Part shown: piece after piece, positions 25,658 to 34,745 of the stretch | Position numbering within the stretch: position 1 is the first letter of the stretch | Layout: every line of letters starts with the position of its first letter | DNA from: Gammaproteobacteria bacterium | Lineage (GTDB): Bacteria; Pseudomonadota; Gammaproteobacteria; Porifericomitales; Porifericomitaceae | DNA: 34,745 nucleotides | Assembly (NCBI GenBank): GCA_028817305.1 | Contig: JAPPPX010000088.1 | Location: forward strand, 1 to 34,745 | Direction: 5' to 3' | The notes under the pieces: model-generated | What the model saw: the letters and a program-made list of their open reading frames with translations, nothing else | Database searches by the model: none | Told to the model about the DNA's origin: nothing | Made by a program: the position numbers and the translations under genes

Positions 25658-26335
25658 CTAAGGATAGCGCTGGATTATACCCTTGATCTTGAGCTTCTGC
25701 CGCAATTCGTCGCGCTGCCGCGCCGCCGTTCGGCGGGACAGCTCCGGCCCCACCTGAACACGGTAAACGGCCTCGCCGCCGCTGTCATGCTGGCTGACGA
25801 AGGCGCGATAACCTGCCTTGCGCAACCGATCCTGCAAGGCGTCCGCATTTTTCCGGCGTGCGAAGCTGCCCATCTGCACTACCCAGGCATCGCCGTCATC
25901 CGGCGCCCCTGTGCCCTCGCCGGCGGCGGCCGGCGACAAGGGCGGCGGCTTGGCTGCCGCGGACGGCGGCGGCGAAGGCGATTTGACGGCCGCCGGCGGC
26001 GGCTTGGCTGCCGCAGACGGCGGCGACGAAGGCGGCTTGACGGCCGCCGACGGCGGCTCGGCTGCCGCGGACGGCGGCGGCGAAGGCGGCACCTCGGGGA
26101 GGCCATCCAGCACGACCCCCTTCAGCGGCGCCGTCCCGGCTTCTCCCGCCACTTCCTCCGCGGCATCCTTCGCTGGCTGGAAACCGGGATCGAAGTCCAC
26201 CGCCGGCGGCGGCGGGGGAGGCTCCACGGGCGGCAGCTCCGTGACCGGTTCGTCCAGAATCAGGGGGATAAAGATCGCCGCCAAGACCACCAGTATGGCC
26301 GCGCCCGTCAGCCGTTCCTGCAGTTGCCGCTCCAC
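25658..26335 (-). CDS. dedD: SPOR-domain cell-division protein (DedD-like)
   Basis: Inner-membrane protein that binds denuded septal peptidoglycan. 225 residues: cytoplasmic start (ERQLQERLTG), a single TM at about 11-28, a long Pro/Ala/Ser-rich periplasmic linker (about 32-140), and a C-terminal SPOR domain (about 148-224) with WVVQMGSFARRKNADAL and YRVQVGPE. GTG start at 26335, 19 nt after folC. Its place between folC and purF is the standard gammaproteobacterial one and supports the name. The linker holds an 18-residue repeat. Confidence 0.9.
   Translation of the reverse strand: MERQLQERLTGAAILVVLAAIFIPLILDEPVTELPPVEPPPPPPAVDFDPGFQPAKDAAEEVAGEAGTAPLKGVVLDGLPEVPPSPPPSAAAEPPSAAVKPPSSPPSAAAKPPPAAVKSPSPPPSAAAKPPPLSPAAAGEGTGAPDDGDAWVVQMGSFARRKNADALQDRLRKAGYRAFVSQHDSGGEAVYRVQVGPELSRRTAARQRDELRQKLKIKGIIQRYP
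25940..26089 (-). repeat. 54-bp tandem repeat in the dedD linker
   Basis: About 2.8 copies of an 18-residue unit of the type PPSPPPSAAAEPPSAAVK (residues 83-132), differing at a few positions. It forms an extended periplasmic spacer; copy number could vary between strains. Confidence 0.75.
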
Positions 26336-26354
26336 AAGCGTCCCGCCGGTCCGT

Positions 26355-27746
26355 TCAGCGCCCGCCCAGCGCCCCGGACGCCAACTCGCCGCCGTCCAGG
26401 CCGCGCCAGGCCGCGCGCCCCGCGCCCACGCCGCAATTCAGCCAGTTCAAGGCGCCTCCCACAGTCAGGAAAGAGCCCGTCACCACCGCCCGGTCGGCGG
26501 CGGAAGCGGAATGGCTCAGGCGGTCCAGCGCGCCCCAGATATGGCGATAGACCCGCACTGGCTTATCCGTTACCGGGCGCAGCTCCGCCAGCAACGTAGC
26601 GGCGGACGCGCCGCGCCACCCCGGCAATCCCACCACGTGCCAATAATCCGCGGCCCGATCGAGTTCGGCAAACACGGCACGGTGATCCTTATCCCGGAGC
26701 ATGCCGACCACCATGTGGGTGGCGCCGGACACCGGCAAATCGGCGAGGCCGCGGCGCAGCTCCAGTGCCGACTGAGGGTTGTGCGCCACGTCCAGGAGCA
26801 GCGGCGGCAGCCCCGGCACTACCTGGCAACGGCCGGCAAGCCGGCAGGACTTCAACCCTTCGACAATCGCGGACTCCGGCACCGGCAAACGGCCGGCAAG
26901 CCGGTCCAGAGCCATCAACGCGCCCGCGGCGTTGCGCACCTGACAACTGCCATAGGGGTACGACAGGGGCAGTCCCTCGTACTCGCGCCCTCCCCCGCGC
27001 CAGCACCACGACCCGGTCCCATCCTCTTTTTTTTCGCAGGAAAAATCGCGCCCGAGAATGCTGAGCGGCGCCCGCAATCTCCGGGCGCAAGCGACCAGGG
27101 ACGCGGGCGGCGCCGGGTCCGAACACACCGCGGGCACACCCGGGCGAAAGATGCCCGCCTTCTCCCTGCCGATCGCTTCCCGGTCGTCCCCAAGCCACTC
27201 CTGGTGATCCATGGCGACGGAGGTTACCAGAGCCAAGTCGGCATCGAGGACATTTACGGCATCCAGCCTGCCCCCCAGGCCAACCTCAAGCAAGGCCACA
27301 TCCACGTCGGCCTCCCGGAACAACTGCAGAGCGGCCAGGGTGCCGAACTCGAAATAGGTCAACACGGTGCCGCAACGCGCCTCCTCGACGCGGGCAAAGA
27401 CGCGGCACAAATCGGCATCCGTCGCCTCCCGGCCCGCGACCCGGATGCGCTCGTTGTAGCGCACCAGATGCGGAGAATAATACGCGCCGGTGCGATACCC
27501 GGCGCGGCCCAACACCGCCTCCAGCACCGCCACGCTGGAACCCTTGCCGTTGGTGCCGGCCACGCTGATCACGCAGTAGCCGGGAGCGAGCAAACCCATG
27601 CGCGCGGCAACCTGGCGGCAACGGTCCAAACCCAATTCCACGGCACGGGTATGGATCTGCTGCTGCCAGGCCAGCCACTGCTCCAGGCTGCGGTTGCCGG
27701 CGACAGGCAGGCCGTTGCCGGAGAACAGAGTCGCCGGCTCGCTCAC
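26355..27746 (-). CDS. folC: Bifunctional dihydrofolate synthase/folylpolyglutamate synthase FolC
   Basis: ATP-dependent addition of glutamate to dihydropteroate and to reduced folates. 463 residues. Mur-ligase-like ATP loop GTNGKGS at 64-70. [14 protein letters not shown] and [16 protein letters not shown] are family signatures, as are [22 protein letters not shown] and [12 protein letters not shown] start at 27746 overlaps the accD stop (GTGA) with GAAGGAG about 7 nt upstream. The frame is open far upstream only as shadow of accD. The C-terminal 30 residues are low-complexity. Confidence 0.95.
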   Translation of the reverse strand: MSEPATLFSGNGLPVAGNRSLEQWLAWQQQIHTRAVELGLDRCRQVAARMGLLAPGYCVISVAGTNGKGSSVAVLEAVLGRAGYRTGAYYSPHLVRYNERIRVAGREATDADLCRVFARVEEARCGTVLTYFEFGTLAALQLFREADVDVALLEVGLGGRLDAVNVLDADLALVTSVAMDHQEWLGDDREAIGREKAGIFRPGVPAVCSDPAPPASLVACARRLRAPLSILGRDFSCEKKEDGTGSWCWRGGGREYEGLPLSYPYGSCQVRNAAGALMALDRLAGRLPVPESAIVEGLKSCRLAGRCQVVPGLPPLLLDVAHNPQSALELRRGLADLPVSGATHMVVGMLRDKDHRAVFAELDRAADYWHVVGLPGWRGASAATLLAELRPVTDKPVRVYRHIWGALDRLSHSASAADRAVVTGSFLTVGGALNWLNCGVGAGRAAWRGLDGGELASGALGGR

Positions 27747-28648
27747 AGCGTCGCTCCTTCGAGCAGCGTCATGGCCCGCTCCTCCGGCGGCATCGGAAGG
27801 CCCAGCATCAGGGCCAGCATAGAGGCGATCCGATCCCGCAATTGCCCACGGGAGACAATCATGTCCACCGCCCCATGCTCCAGCAACGACTCGCTGCGCT
27901 GAAAGCCCTCCGGCAACGGCTCGCGTATGGTCTGCTCGATCACGCGCGGCCCGGCAAAGCCGATCAGGGCGTCCGGTTCCGCGACTATCACGTCGCCCAG
28001 CCAGGCAAGGCTGGCGGAGACGCCACCCATGGTCGGGTCGGTCAACACGGCAAGGTAGGGCAGGCCGCGCTCCCGGAACCGGGCCAGGGCGACGCTGGTC
28101 TTGGCCATCTGCATCAACGAAGCCAACCCCTCCTGCATACGGGCGCCGCCGCTGGCACAGAAACAGACCAGGGGCAGCTCCCGCTCCAGCGCATGCCGCA
28201 CGGCCCGCACAAAGCGCTCCCCCACCGCGGAACCCATGGAACCGCCCAGGAAATGGAAATCGAAGGCACAGGCCACCAGGGGAATCCCCTTGACGCGCCC
28301 CGCCAGCACGACCAACGCGTCCGTCTCGCCGGTACTGCGCCGCGCCTGCTGCAAGCGATCGCGATAACGTTTCCGGTCCTTGAATTTCAGTCGGTCCACG
28401 GCAAGCAAGCCGGCGCCCACCTCTTCCTTTTTTTCGTCCGGGTCGAGAAAAAATTGCAGGCGGAGGCGCGCCGGGATACGCATATGGTAACTGCATTTCG
28501 GACAGACGTGCAGGCACCGCTCCAATTCCGGGCGATACAAGACCTCGTTGCAGCGCTCGCAACGGGTCCACAGTCCCTTGGGCACCTGGCGCCGGTTGCC
28601 ATTCTTGCTCTTAACGCGCGGGCGCAGCAGCTTCTCGAACCAACTCAC
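27743..28648 (-). CDS. accD: Acetyl-CoA carboxylase carboxyltransferase subunit beta AccD
   Basis: Transfers carboxyl from biotin to acetyl-CoA, forming malonyl-CoA for fatty-acid synthesis; partner of AccA. 301 residues. The N-terminal zinc ribbon is C30-x2-C33 and C49-x2-C52. The crotonase-type core has [35 protein letters not shown] and [19 protein letters not shown] 28648 gives the family start MSWFEKLL; GGAGG lies 8 nt upstream (28661-28657). The open frame continues upstream to 28804 but would add unrelated residues. 31 nt after trpA. Confidence 0.96.
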   Translation of the reverse strand: MSWFEKLLRPRVKSKNGNRRQVPKGLWTRCERCNEVLYRPELERCLHVCPKCSYHMRIPARLRLQFFLDPDEKKEEVGAGLLAVDRLKFKDRKRYRDRLQQARRSTGETDALVVLAGRVKGIPLVACAFDFHFLGGSMGSAVGERFVRAVRHALERELPLVCFCASGGARMQEGLASLMQMAKTSVALARFRERGLPYLAVLTDPTMGGVSASLAWLGDVIVAEPDALIGFAGPRVIEQTIREPLPEGFQRSESLLEHGAVDMIVSRGQLRDRIASMLALMLGLPMPPEERAMTLLEGATL

Positions 28649-28679
28649 CACCAGCGCCTCCGTTCCGCCGCCGGCGCGT

Positions 28680-29498
28680 TCACCCCGGGAGCCCCGCGCC
28701 GTCCACTGCCATGCGGATCTCCCGCGCGAAACCGCTCGCGACCTCGGGCAGGCGGCCAGGTTCCCCGGCAACCGCGGCAAGACGCTCCACCAGGGCGCTG
28801 CCAATCACCACGGCATCGCCCAAGCCGGCGGCGCCGGCCGCGGCGCGCGAATCCTTGATCCCGAAACCCACCGCCACGGGCAAGGAACTGCTGTGCCGGA
28901 CACGATCCAAGGCCGTCGCCACTTCCTTCAATTCCAGGTGCTCGCTGCCGGTCACCCCCTTGAGCGACACGTAATAGAGGAATCCCCGGGCGGACCGGCA
29001 GATCCGTTCCAGCCGCCGCTCCCCCGTGGTGGGGGAAAGCAGAAAGATCTGGTCCAGCCCGCGGCGGCGCAATTCCTCCGAGACCTCCGCCGCCTCTTCG
29101 GGGGGGAGATCGACCAGCAGGACGCCGTCAACCCCGGCAGCGGCCGCCGCCGCGCCGAAAGCCGCCACCCCCATAGCCTCCACCGGATTGAGATACCCCA
29201 TCAGGACCACCGGCGTGACCCGGTCTCGCTCCCGAAAACAGGCCACCATCCGCAGTACGTCCGACAGGCTGGTACCGTGCTCCAGGGCGCGCTCGCTGGA
29301 ACGCTGAATCGCCGGCCCGTCGGCCATCGGGTCGGAGAAGGGCACGCCCAGCTCGACCAGGTCGGCGCCGCCCTCCACGAGAGCGTGCATAAGCGGCACG
29401 GTATGCTCAGGGCACGGATCCCCGGCGGTGATAAAGAGGATCACCCCCCGGCGGTTGCGGGCGCGAAGCCCCCGAAAACAGTTCTCAATGCGGTTCAT
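28680..29498 (-). CDS. trpA: Tryptophan synthase alpha subunit TrpA
   Basis: Cleaves indole-3-glycerol phosphate to indole and glyceraldehyde 3-phosphate; indole is channelled to TrpB. 272 residues with ATG 29498 as start, which puts the catalytic residues at Glu49 and Asp60, exactly the E. coli numbering ([15 protein letters not shown]). [16 protein letters not shown] and VAVGFGIKD are visible. GTG 29537 or ATG 29504 would add up to 13 non-conserved residues. No strong RBS is seen; probably coupled to trpB, 54 nt upstream. Confidence 0.95.
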   Translation of the reverse strand: MNRIENCFRGLRARNRRGVILFITAGDPCPEHTVPLMHALVEGGADLVELGVPFSDPMADGPAIQRSSERALEHGTSLSDVLRMVACFRERDRVTPVVLMGYLNPVEAMGVAAFGAAAAAAGVDGVLLVDLPPEEAAEVSEELRRRGLDQIFLLSPTTGERRLERICRSARGFLYYVSLKGVTGSEHLELKEVATALDRVRHSSSLPVAVGFGIKDSRAAAGAAGLGDAVVIGSALVERLAAVAGEPGRLPEVASGFAREIRMAVDGAGLPG

Positions 29499-29552
29499 TG
29501 CCATAGCTATGGACGGGGCGGATGCCGATAGCGGCACTGCGGAGCCGGCGCG

Positions 29553-30782
29553 TCATGCCACGGGTTCCAGGATGCCCCCGCCCTGAGCCGCGACGATCTC
29601 GATATCCTTGTCGCCCCGACCGGAAAGGCAGACGACGGCCGCCGCATCGTCGCCTGCATCCCGGGCCCACTGCGCCGCATAGGCCAGGGCATGGCTGGAT
29701 TCCAGCGCGGGGAGAATGCCCTCGACCCGGGTAAGCTCGTGAAAGGCGGCCAACGCCTGCTCGTCGGTGACCGTCACGTAATGTACGCGGCCCGTGTCCT
29801 TAAGCCAGGCATGCTCGGGGCCCACGCCGGGATAGTCCAGCCCCGCCGAAATCGAATGGGTCGCAAGGATTTGGCCATGCGGGTCCTCGATCAGGTAGGT
29901 GCGGTTGCCGTGCAACACCCCCGGGCGGCCGGCATTGAGCGAGGCGGCGTGGCGGCCAGTGGCCAACCCCATGCCCCCGGCCTCGACGCCATACATCGCC
30001 ACCTGCGCGTCCTCGAGAAAGGGATGAAACAACCCGATCGCATTGGAGCCCCCGCCGACGCAGGCGACCAACGCATCCGGCAGGCGCCCGACCTGTTCCA
30101 GGAATTGCCGCCTCGCCTCCTGGCCGATCACCGACTGGAAGTCGCGCACCATAGCCGGGTAAGGATGCGGCCCGGCGGCCGTGCCGATGATATAAAACGT
30201 ATCGTCCACGTTACGCACCCAGTCCCGCATCGCCTCATTGAGGGCATCCTTGAGGGTGCGGGAACCCGAGCGCACCGGCGCCACCTCGGCGCCCAGCAGC
30301 CGCATGCGATAGACATTGCTGGACTGGCGGCGCATATCCTCGGTACCCATATACACCGTGCATTCCATCCCGAAACGAGCGGCGACGGTGGCGGTAGCCA
30401 CGCCATGCTGCCCGGCGCCAGTCTCGGCGATCAGACGCTTCTTGCCCATGCGCCGGGCCAGCAACGACTGGCCCAGGGTATTATTGATCTTGTGGGCGCC
30501 GGTGTGGTTCAGGTCTTCGCGCTTGAGATAGATGCGCCCGCCGCCCAACTCCCGGCTCCAACGACGGGCGCAATACAGCGGCGAGGGCCGGCCCACGTAA
30601 GCCGACAACTCCTGCCGCCATTCCCGCTGAAAATCGTCTTCCGACAGGTAGTGCCGCCAAGCCAGTTCCAACTCTTCGAGAGGCGCCACCAGGGTCTCCG
30701 CGACGTAGCGCCCCCCGTAGGGCCCGAAGCGGCCGCGCGCGTCCGGCAACGCCCCGGAAGGCTCAGGAGAAACCGACTTCAT
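29553..30782 (-). CDS. trpB: Tryptophan synthase beta subunit TrpB
   Basis: PLP enzyme joining indole and serine to make tryptophan. 409 residues. PLP-binding Lys98 in [29 protein letters not shown]; phosphate-binding [10 protein letters not shown]; and [10 protein letters not shown] are all canonical. ATG 30782 gives a start close to [13 protein letters not shown], the conserved beginning. It overlaps the last 20 nt of trpF. An open frame reaches 30869 but lies inside trpF. Confidence 0.96.
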   Translation of the reverse strand: MKSVSPEPSGALPDARGRFGPYGGRYVAETLVAPLEELELAWRHYLSEDDFQREWRQELSAYVGRPSPLYCARRWSRELGGGRIYLKREDLNHTGAHKINNTLGQSLLARRMGKKRLIAETGAGQHGVATATVAARFGMECTVYMGTEDMRRQSSNVYRMRLLGAEVAPVRSGSRTLKDALNEAMRDWVRNVDDTFYIIGTAAGPHPYPAMVRDFQSVIGQEARRQFLEQVGRLPDALVACVGGGSNAIGLFHPFLEDAQVAMYGVEAGGMGLATGRHAASLNAGRPGVLHGNRTYLIEDPHGQILATHSISAGLDYPGVGPEHAWLKDTGRVHYVTVTDEQALAAFHELTRVEGILPALESSHALAYAAQWARDAGDDAAAVVCLSGRGDKDIEIVAAQGGGILEPVA

Positions 30783-31395
30783 GCTCCGCACCGCGCACCT
30801 CCTCGACAAAGGCCGACATCCGCTCCGAACTCTTGACCCCGGGAGCGGATTCGATGCCGCTACTGACATCTACTCCATCGGGGGACACCTGCCGGATCGC
30901 CTGGGCGACATTATCCGGCCGCAATCCGCCCGCCAGGACGATCCGCGCCCCGCGCAAACGCGGGATCCGGGACCAATCGAAGGCCTGTCCCGTGCCCCCC
31001 CAGGCCCCGGGCCGAAAGCTATCCAATAGTATGCCAAAGGCATCCGAAAAAGTAGTGGCCGCCCGCTCGAGATCCGCGCCCGGCGCGCAGTGCACGGCCT
31101 TCAGGTAGGGCAAGCCGTAGCGCCGGCATGCCTCCGGCGTCTCCCGGCCATGGAACTGCAACAGGTCCAGGGGCAGAGCGGCCAGCACTTCCTCCACCTG
31201 CGCGGGCCGGGGATGCACGAACAGGCCGACACGGGTCACGGAGTCAGGCAACTCGGCGACGATCTCGCGAGCCAGGGGCAGCGCCACCGCCCGCGGGCTC
31301 GGCGGGTAGAACACCAGGCCCACGGCATCCACCCCCAGCCGGGCGGCATGCCGCGCATCCTCCGGGCGGGCGAGCCCGCAAAATTTAATCCACAT
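30763..31395 (-). CDS. trpF: Phosphoribosylanthranilate isomerase TrpF
   Basis: TIM-barrel isomerase converting N-(5'-phosphoribosyl)anthranilate to CdRP in tryptophan synthesis. 210 residues. [12 protein letters not shown] with general base Cys6; [24 protein letters not shown]; general acid Asp125 in [36 protein letters not shown] 31395 lies 17 nt after truA. The frame is open upstream, with an ATG at 31440, but that would precede the conserved start. Confidence 0.95.
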   Translation of the reverse strand: MWIKFCGLARPEDARHAARLGVDAVGLVFYPPSPRAVALPLAREIVAELPDSVTRVGLFVHPRPAQVEEVLAALPLDLLQFHGRETPEACRRYGLPYLKAVHCAPGADLERAATTFSDAFGILLDSFRPGAWGGTGQAFDWSRIPRLRGARIVLAGGLRPDNVAQAIRQVSPDGVDVSSGIESAPGVKSSERMSAFVEEVRGAEHEVGFS

Positions 31396-31412
31396 GCCGC
31401 CCGCGGCCCCGT

Positions 31413-32204
31413 TCAAGGCGGCGCCCCCCCCGGATAGCATAGCGGCCGGGGCAGGTCGTACTCGGCGGGATAGCGCACGTCCGCCAGGTACAAACCGGCG
31501 GGCGAGGCGGTGAAGCCGCCCCGGGAACGGTCCCTGGCATACAGCACTTCCCGCGCCCATGCCGGCTTGCGCCGGCCCAGCCCGACCATGATCAACACCC
31601 CGGCAATATTGCGCACCATACGCTGGAGAAAGGCATTCGCCTCCACCTCCAGGATAACCAAATCGCCCCGTTTCCACACTTGCAGGCGATAGATCGTGCG
31701 GCGGGGATTCTTTGCTTGGCAGCCGCCGCCCCGATACGATGTGAAATCATATTCGCCCACCAGGTGGGCAGCTGCCTCGCCCATGGCCGCCACGGCCAGT
31801 TCCCGGGGCTCCCAGGCCACCATAGCGGCGCGCAGCCCCGGACGCGCCGGGCGATTCAGGATCAAGTAGCGGTAACAGCGCCTCTGGGCCGCATAGCGGG
31901 CATGGAACTCCGCCGGCGCCGGACGCGCCCACAGCACGGCGATATCGGCTGGCAAAAGGGTATTCGAGCCCAGCGTCCAGGCGCGCAAGGGACGGCCCGC
32001 GCAGCCCTCTCCGTCGAAATGCGCCACCTGGTAGCTCGCGTGCACGCCGGTATCGGTACGGCCCGCGCACTGTACGCAGATACTGCGCCCCGCCACGGAA
32101 GACAAGGCATCCTCCAGGCAGGCTTGGACGGTGCGTTCCCCGCGCTGGCGTTGCCAGCCGCGGAACCGCACCCCGCAGTACTCCAGTGCCAGTGCGATTC
32201 TCAC
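31413..32204 (-). CDS. truA: tRNA pseudouridine(38-40) synthase TruA
   Basis: Makes pseudouridine at positions 38-40 of tRNA anticodon arms. 263 residues. MRIALALEYCGVRFRGWQRQ is the family start. Catalytic Asp51 is in CAGRTDTGVHA. FHARYAAQRRCYRYLI and RMVRNIAGVLIMVG are typical. GTG 32204 overlaps the stop of the upstream membrane-protein gene (GTGA). Its place between fimV and trpF is conserved among Gammaproteobacteria. Confidence 0.95.
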   Translation of the reverse strand: MRIALALEYCGVRFRGWQRQRGERTVQACLEDALSSVAGRSICVQCAGRTDTGVHASYQVAHFDGEGCAGRPLRAWTLGSNTLLPADIAVLWARPAPAEFHARYAAQRRCYRYLILNRPARPGLRAAMVAWEPRELAVAAMGEAAAHLVGEYDFTSYRGGGCQAKNPRRTIYRLQVWKRGDLVILEVEANAFLQRMVRNIAGVLIMVGLGRRKPAWAREVLYARDRSRGGFTASPAGLYLADVRYPAEYDLPRPLCYPGGAPP

Positions 32205-32890
32205 GCCCAGCGCCCCAGGGCAGCCAACAGGGCGAACAGCGACAGGACGCCAAGCCATTCCCGGGGCCGCGGCCGGCCCGGGTCCGGCGGCAGGCGCAAA
32301 CGCCGCGGCAGGTCTTGCGAGGAGGGGGCGCAACGCTGCATCAGGACGCCCATCGCCTCCTCCAGAAGGCGCGCCCCGGCAGCGGCCGGGGGGCCAGCCC
32401 GCGGCCGGGGGGCCGGGACCCGGCGCCCGGCCAGCAAACGGGAAAGCCGCTGCTGTTCCTCCGGAAGACACTCCAGGGTCAACCACAACCGCGCCGCCAA
32501 CCGCTCCCCCGGAACTCCCGCCCGGCGCAACGGCCGCAACCACCACAACAGCCCCGCAAGCAGTTCCTCACGGGAACTGGCCTGACGCAGGGTGTCAACC
32601 GCAAGCGCCAGCAGCGCCAAGCCCAGGCAATTCCGCAGGGCGGCATCCAGTGCCGGGCGCCAGGAGCCCTGCGGCGCAGACGACGGCGCATACATCCACA
32701 GGTGAGCCAACAAGATAGCCAAAAACAGCCAGCGCGTGCGCCATAAGGGCTGCCAACTCCACAGCCGCCCGACCGCCCGCGACCGCACCATCGCAAGCAA
32801 CAGCGCAACGCCCGTCAGTATCGCCCAATTGCCGGCGGCGAGAAACATGGCGAGCACGAGCACATTCGCAATGCGCACAGCCGGGTGCAT
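32201..32890 (-). CDS. EcfT/CbiQ-like integral membrane protein
   Basis: 229 residues, mostly hydrophobic in the first half: about 5-35, 52-68, 85-98 and a last TM at about 213-226. The middle segment (LRRAGVPGERLAARLWLTLECL, about 120-141) resembles the coupling-helix region of EcfT/CbiQ transmembrane components of energy-coupling factor transporters. No ATPase or S-component gene is nearby, so a transporter role is uncertain. A basic Pro/Arg-rich cytoplasmic loop (about 150-205) precedes the last TM. ATG 32890 has GAGGAG about 8 nt upstream. It lies between fimV (52-bp gap) and truA (GTGA overlap). Confidence 0.55.
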   Translation of the reverse strand: MHPAVRIANVLVLAMFLAAGNWAILTGVALLLAMVRSRAVGRLWSWQPLWRTRWLFLAILLAHLWMYAPSSAPQGSWRPALDAALRNCLGLALLALAVDTLRQASSREELLAGLLWWLRPLRRAGVPGERLAARLWLTLECLPEEQQRLSRLLAGRRVPAPRPRAGPPAAAGARLLEEAMGVLMQRCAPSSQDLPRRLRLPPDPGRPRPREWLGVLSLFALLAALGRWA

Positions 32891-32942
32891 GGTTCGAACT
32901 CCTCCAGCCGTAACCCCTGCAGCCGCAAGGAGAAAAGGAATG

Positions 32943-34745
32943 CTATTGCGGGGCCTGGGAAAGCAATTGCTGCGCCTCCTTGCGTTGCGCCTCGTCGCCC
33001 TCGGCTATGACCTCGTCCAAAGCGGATTTCGCATTATCCATGTCGCCGAGTTCGATATAGGCGCGGGCCAGGTCCAGCTTGCTGGCGGGAGTATCGGACA
33101 CCGAGGTGGTGGGACCCGTCTCCGTGGTCTCGGGCGCCGCGGCCGCATCGGGTCCTTCTTCCAGCTCAAGGGCCAACTCGATAGAGTCGTCGCCGGCGCC
33201 GGCATCGGCGGCGGCCTCCGCCTCGGGGGCAGCTTCCCCGCCCGCGGCGGAATCCTCGCTCTGGACTCCATTGCGGGCAATTTCGTCCAGCGTCTTCCCG
33301 GGGGGCATGGCGGCCTCGTTGCCGCCCGCAGGCGTCAAATCCAAACCGTCGCCCGCTTCGTCCAGGGACAACTCCTCGCCGCCTTCGTCGCCGCCCGCCG
33401 CATCCAGGGACAATTCCTCGCCGCCCTCGCCGCCGCCCGCTTCGCCTGCCGCCGCCAACTCCACGCCGCCGCCCTCGTCCAGGGACAGCTCCTCGCCGCC
33501 CTCGCCGCCGCCCGGCACCGCGAGATCGAGTTCGCCCACATCGTCCAGGGACAACTCCTCATCGGCAGCTTCGCCCGCTACGGCCTCCTGCGGTGGCGGC
33601 GATTCCTCGCCGGGAATCTGGATCTCCCCCGGCTCGAGCGCGGATGTCCGATCCAGCGCATCCTCCGGCGACGGCTCCTCGCCCCCGACAAGCAACTCGG
33701 TGGCATCCTCCGTGTCGCCTTGTTCGCCCGCGGACTGATCCAGGTCGAAATCCAGGGCCTCCATAAGTTCCCCCGTCTCCTCGGCCTGGGTATCGTCCAC
33801 CGCCGCGGCATCCCCGCCCGCCGCCACCTCGGCAAGAGCCTTTTCCGCCTCCTCCCTGGGCAGACGCTGGGTGGCGGCAATGTTTGCCGAAGTGGCCTCG
33901 ACGGCAGCGACCTCCCCTTCCGCAGACGCCTCGAACAACGCGCGGCCAACCCCCATCTCCTGCCACATATTGACGGCGGCCTCCCACTGTTCTCCCTCGC
34001 CCCCGGTCTTCTCGTGCAGAGCGCCCGCCGCCTTCTCGAAGGCGGCAGGATCGTTCTGCGCGCCGTATATCTCCAACAGCTTGAGATGGTAATTGAGATT
34101 TTCCGGGTCCTCGGCAAGCGCGGAATGGATAAACTCCGCCGCCTTGTCGTACTCGCTGTAGGCGAGCAGCACGTTGACCTCGGCAAGACGCGCGCCGATC
34201 TCCGCCTCATCGTCGTCGGACACCTCGAAATCCAGACTAGCCGCCTCGTCCAGCGGCAACTCCTCGATCTCCGTACTTTCCAGACCCTGCTCTTCGTCGG
34301 CGATCTCCGCCGCCGGCGTCCCGGTTTCCTCGATGCTGTCGAAATCGGCCTCGGTGTCGGCCTCGCCCTCGACTTCGGCATCGGCCCCGGAAGCAACCTG
34401 CGTTACCTCGCTATCTTCCATCCATTCCTCGTCCAGGATCTCCTCGTCCGAGGCGGCCTTGCGCCGGCGATACAACAGCAGACCCACCCCGGCAATCACC
34501 AGTACAGCCAGGCCGCCGCCCGCCGGGAGCGCATACTGCGCCGCCATCGCCTTCACGGGCCCGGCCATGGCGCTCGCACGGCCCATCAAGTTATCCAGAA
34601 ACCCGGCGCCCTCGGAGCTGGAATCCTCCGCCGGCGGCGGCTCCACCGGCGGCGGCTCCACCGGCGGCGGCTCTACCGGCGGCGGCTCCACCGGCGGCGG
34701 CTCCACCGGCGGCGGCTCCACCGGCGGCGGCTCTACCGGCGGCGG
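32943..34745 (-). CDS. fimV: FimV/HubP-family polar landmark protein, C-terminal part (5' end outside window)
   Basis: 600 codons without a start; the frame is open at the window edge, so the LysM-bearing periplasmic N-terminus is missing. In order: a run of VEPPP pentapeptides (34633-34745), one TM (about 34470-34535, LAVLVIAGVGLLLYRRR), an acidic cytoplasmic region, a TPR-like segment (LLAYSEYDKAAEFIHSALAEDP, about 34080-34190), and a long acidic stretch with four EELSLD motifs (33340-33570). The FimV C-terminal domain follows (SKLDLARAYIELGDMDNAKS, 32960-33085). FimV proteins anchor type IV pili, twitching and polar signalling factors. Its position before truA fits. Confidence 0.9.
   Translation of the reverse strand, partial: PPPVEPPPVEPPPVEPPPVEPPPVEPPPVEPPPVEPPPAEDSSSEGAGFLDNLMGRASAMAGPVKAMAAQYALPAGGGLAVLVIAGVGLLLYRRRKAASDEEILDEEWMEDSEVTQVASGADAEVEGEADTEADFDSIEETGTPAAEIADEEQGLESTEIEELPLDEAASLDFEVSDDDEAEIGARLAEVNVLLAYSEYDKAAEFIHSALAEDPENLNYHLKLLEIYGAQNDPAAFEKAAGALHEKTGGEGEQWEAAVNMWQEMGVGRALFEASAEGEVAAVEATSANIAATQRLPREEAEKALAEVAAGGDAAAVDDTQAEETGELMEALDFDLDQSAGEQGDTEDATELLVGGEEPSPEDALDRTSALEPGEIQIPGEESPPPQEAVAGEAADEELSLDDVGELDLAVPGGGEGGEELSLDEGGGVELAAAGEAGGGEGGEELSLDAAGGDEGGEELSLDEAGDGLDLTPAGGNEAAMPPGKTLDEIARNGVQSEDSAAGGEAAPEAEAAADAGAGDDSIELALELEEGPDAAAAPETTETGPTTSVSDTPASKLDLARAYIELGDMDNAKSALDEVIAEGDEAQRKEAQQLLSQAPQ
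34633..34745 (-). repeat. 15-bp tandem repeat encoding VEPPP in fimV
   Basis: Seven full copies of GGCGGCGGCTCCACC plus a partial eighth that runs off the window. Copies 3 and 7 share the same variant (CTCTACC), pointing to a higher-order 60-bp (4 x 15) duplication. It encodes a proline-rich periplasmic spacer next to the TM segment; assembly length here should be treated with caution. Confidence 0.9.

Noticed and set aside
34633-34745. Possible CRISPR-like array
   Set aside because: Contiguous 15-bp in-frame coding repeats without spacers; it is a proline-rich linker of fimV.

Overview
The window looks like a chromosome segment of a GC-rich gammaproteobacterium, possibly near the Chromatiales/Ectothiorhodospiraceae; this is inferred from gene order only. 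Several blocks have the classic gammaproteobacterial order: lptD-surA-pdxA-rsmA, fimV-truA-trpF-trpB-trpA-accD-folC-dedD-purF, and rnr-rlmB. Coding is dense. Many neighbours are coupled by 1-4 nt stop/start overlaps, often using GTG or TTG starts.

Layout. 1-392: a large imperfect inverted repeat in front of rnr. 393-3280 (+): rnr and rlmB, converging on ubiK (-) across an 11-bp tandem repeat. 3633-4043: a nitrogen-control region with a full NtrC palindrome, a sigma-54 -24/-12 box and a leader hairpin. 4044-7859 (+): glnK, amtB, a double cyclic-nucleotide-binding/rhodanese protein and aroE, whose tail overlaps the opposite-strand dctM. 7783-15304 (-): lptD, surA, pdxA, rsmA, dctQ and dctM (listed 5'->3'), joining outer-membrane biogenesis, pyridoxal phosphate synthesis, rRNA dimethylation and a TRAP transporter without a binding protein.

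15305-17669 is a visibly lower-GC island. It holds a two-gene cassette, a phosphoribosyltransferase-fold protein (PRTase-CE-like, with an intact PRPP-loop motif) and a NADAR-domain protein, coupled by an ATGA overlap. On each side lies a decayed piece of an IS1595/ISXO2-type transposase: the N-terminal half before the cassette and the C-terminal end after it, in the same orientation. The cassette replaces the middle of the transposase gene. This is the best candidate for an undescribed or poorly described conflict or nucleotide-modification system in the window.

17762-22609 (+): a small basic protein of unknown function, a periplasmic adaptor and an RND efflux pump. The pump gene overlaps rnfG antisense by 140 bp. 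22470-26335 (-): dedD, purF, rnfD and rnfG; the other rnf genes are absent here, and cvpA is missing from its usual place between dedD and purF. 26355-34745 (-): a partial fimV, an EcfT/CbiQ-like membrane protein, truA, trpF, trpB, trpA, accD and folC. No tRNA, rRNA or CRISPR array was seen.
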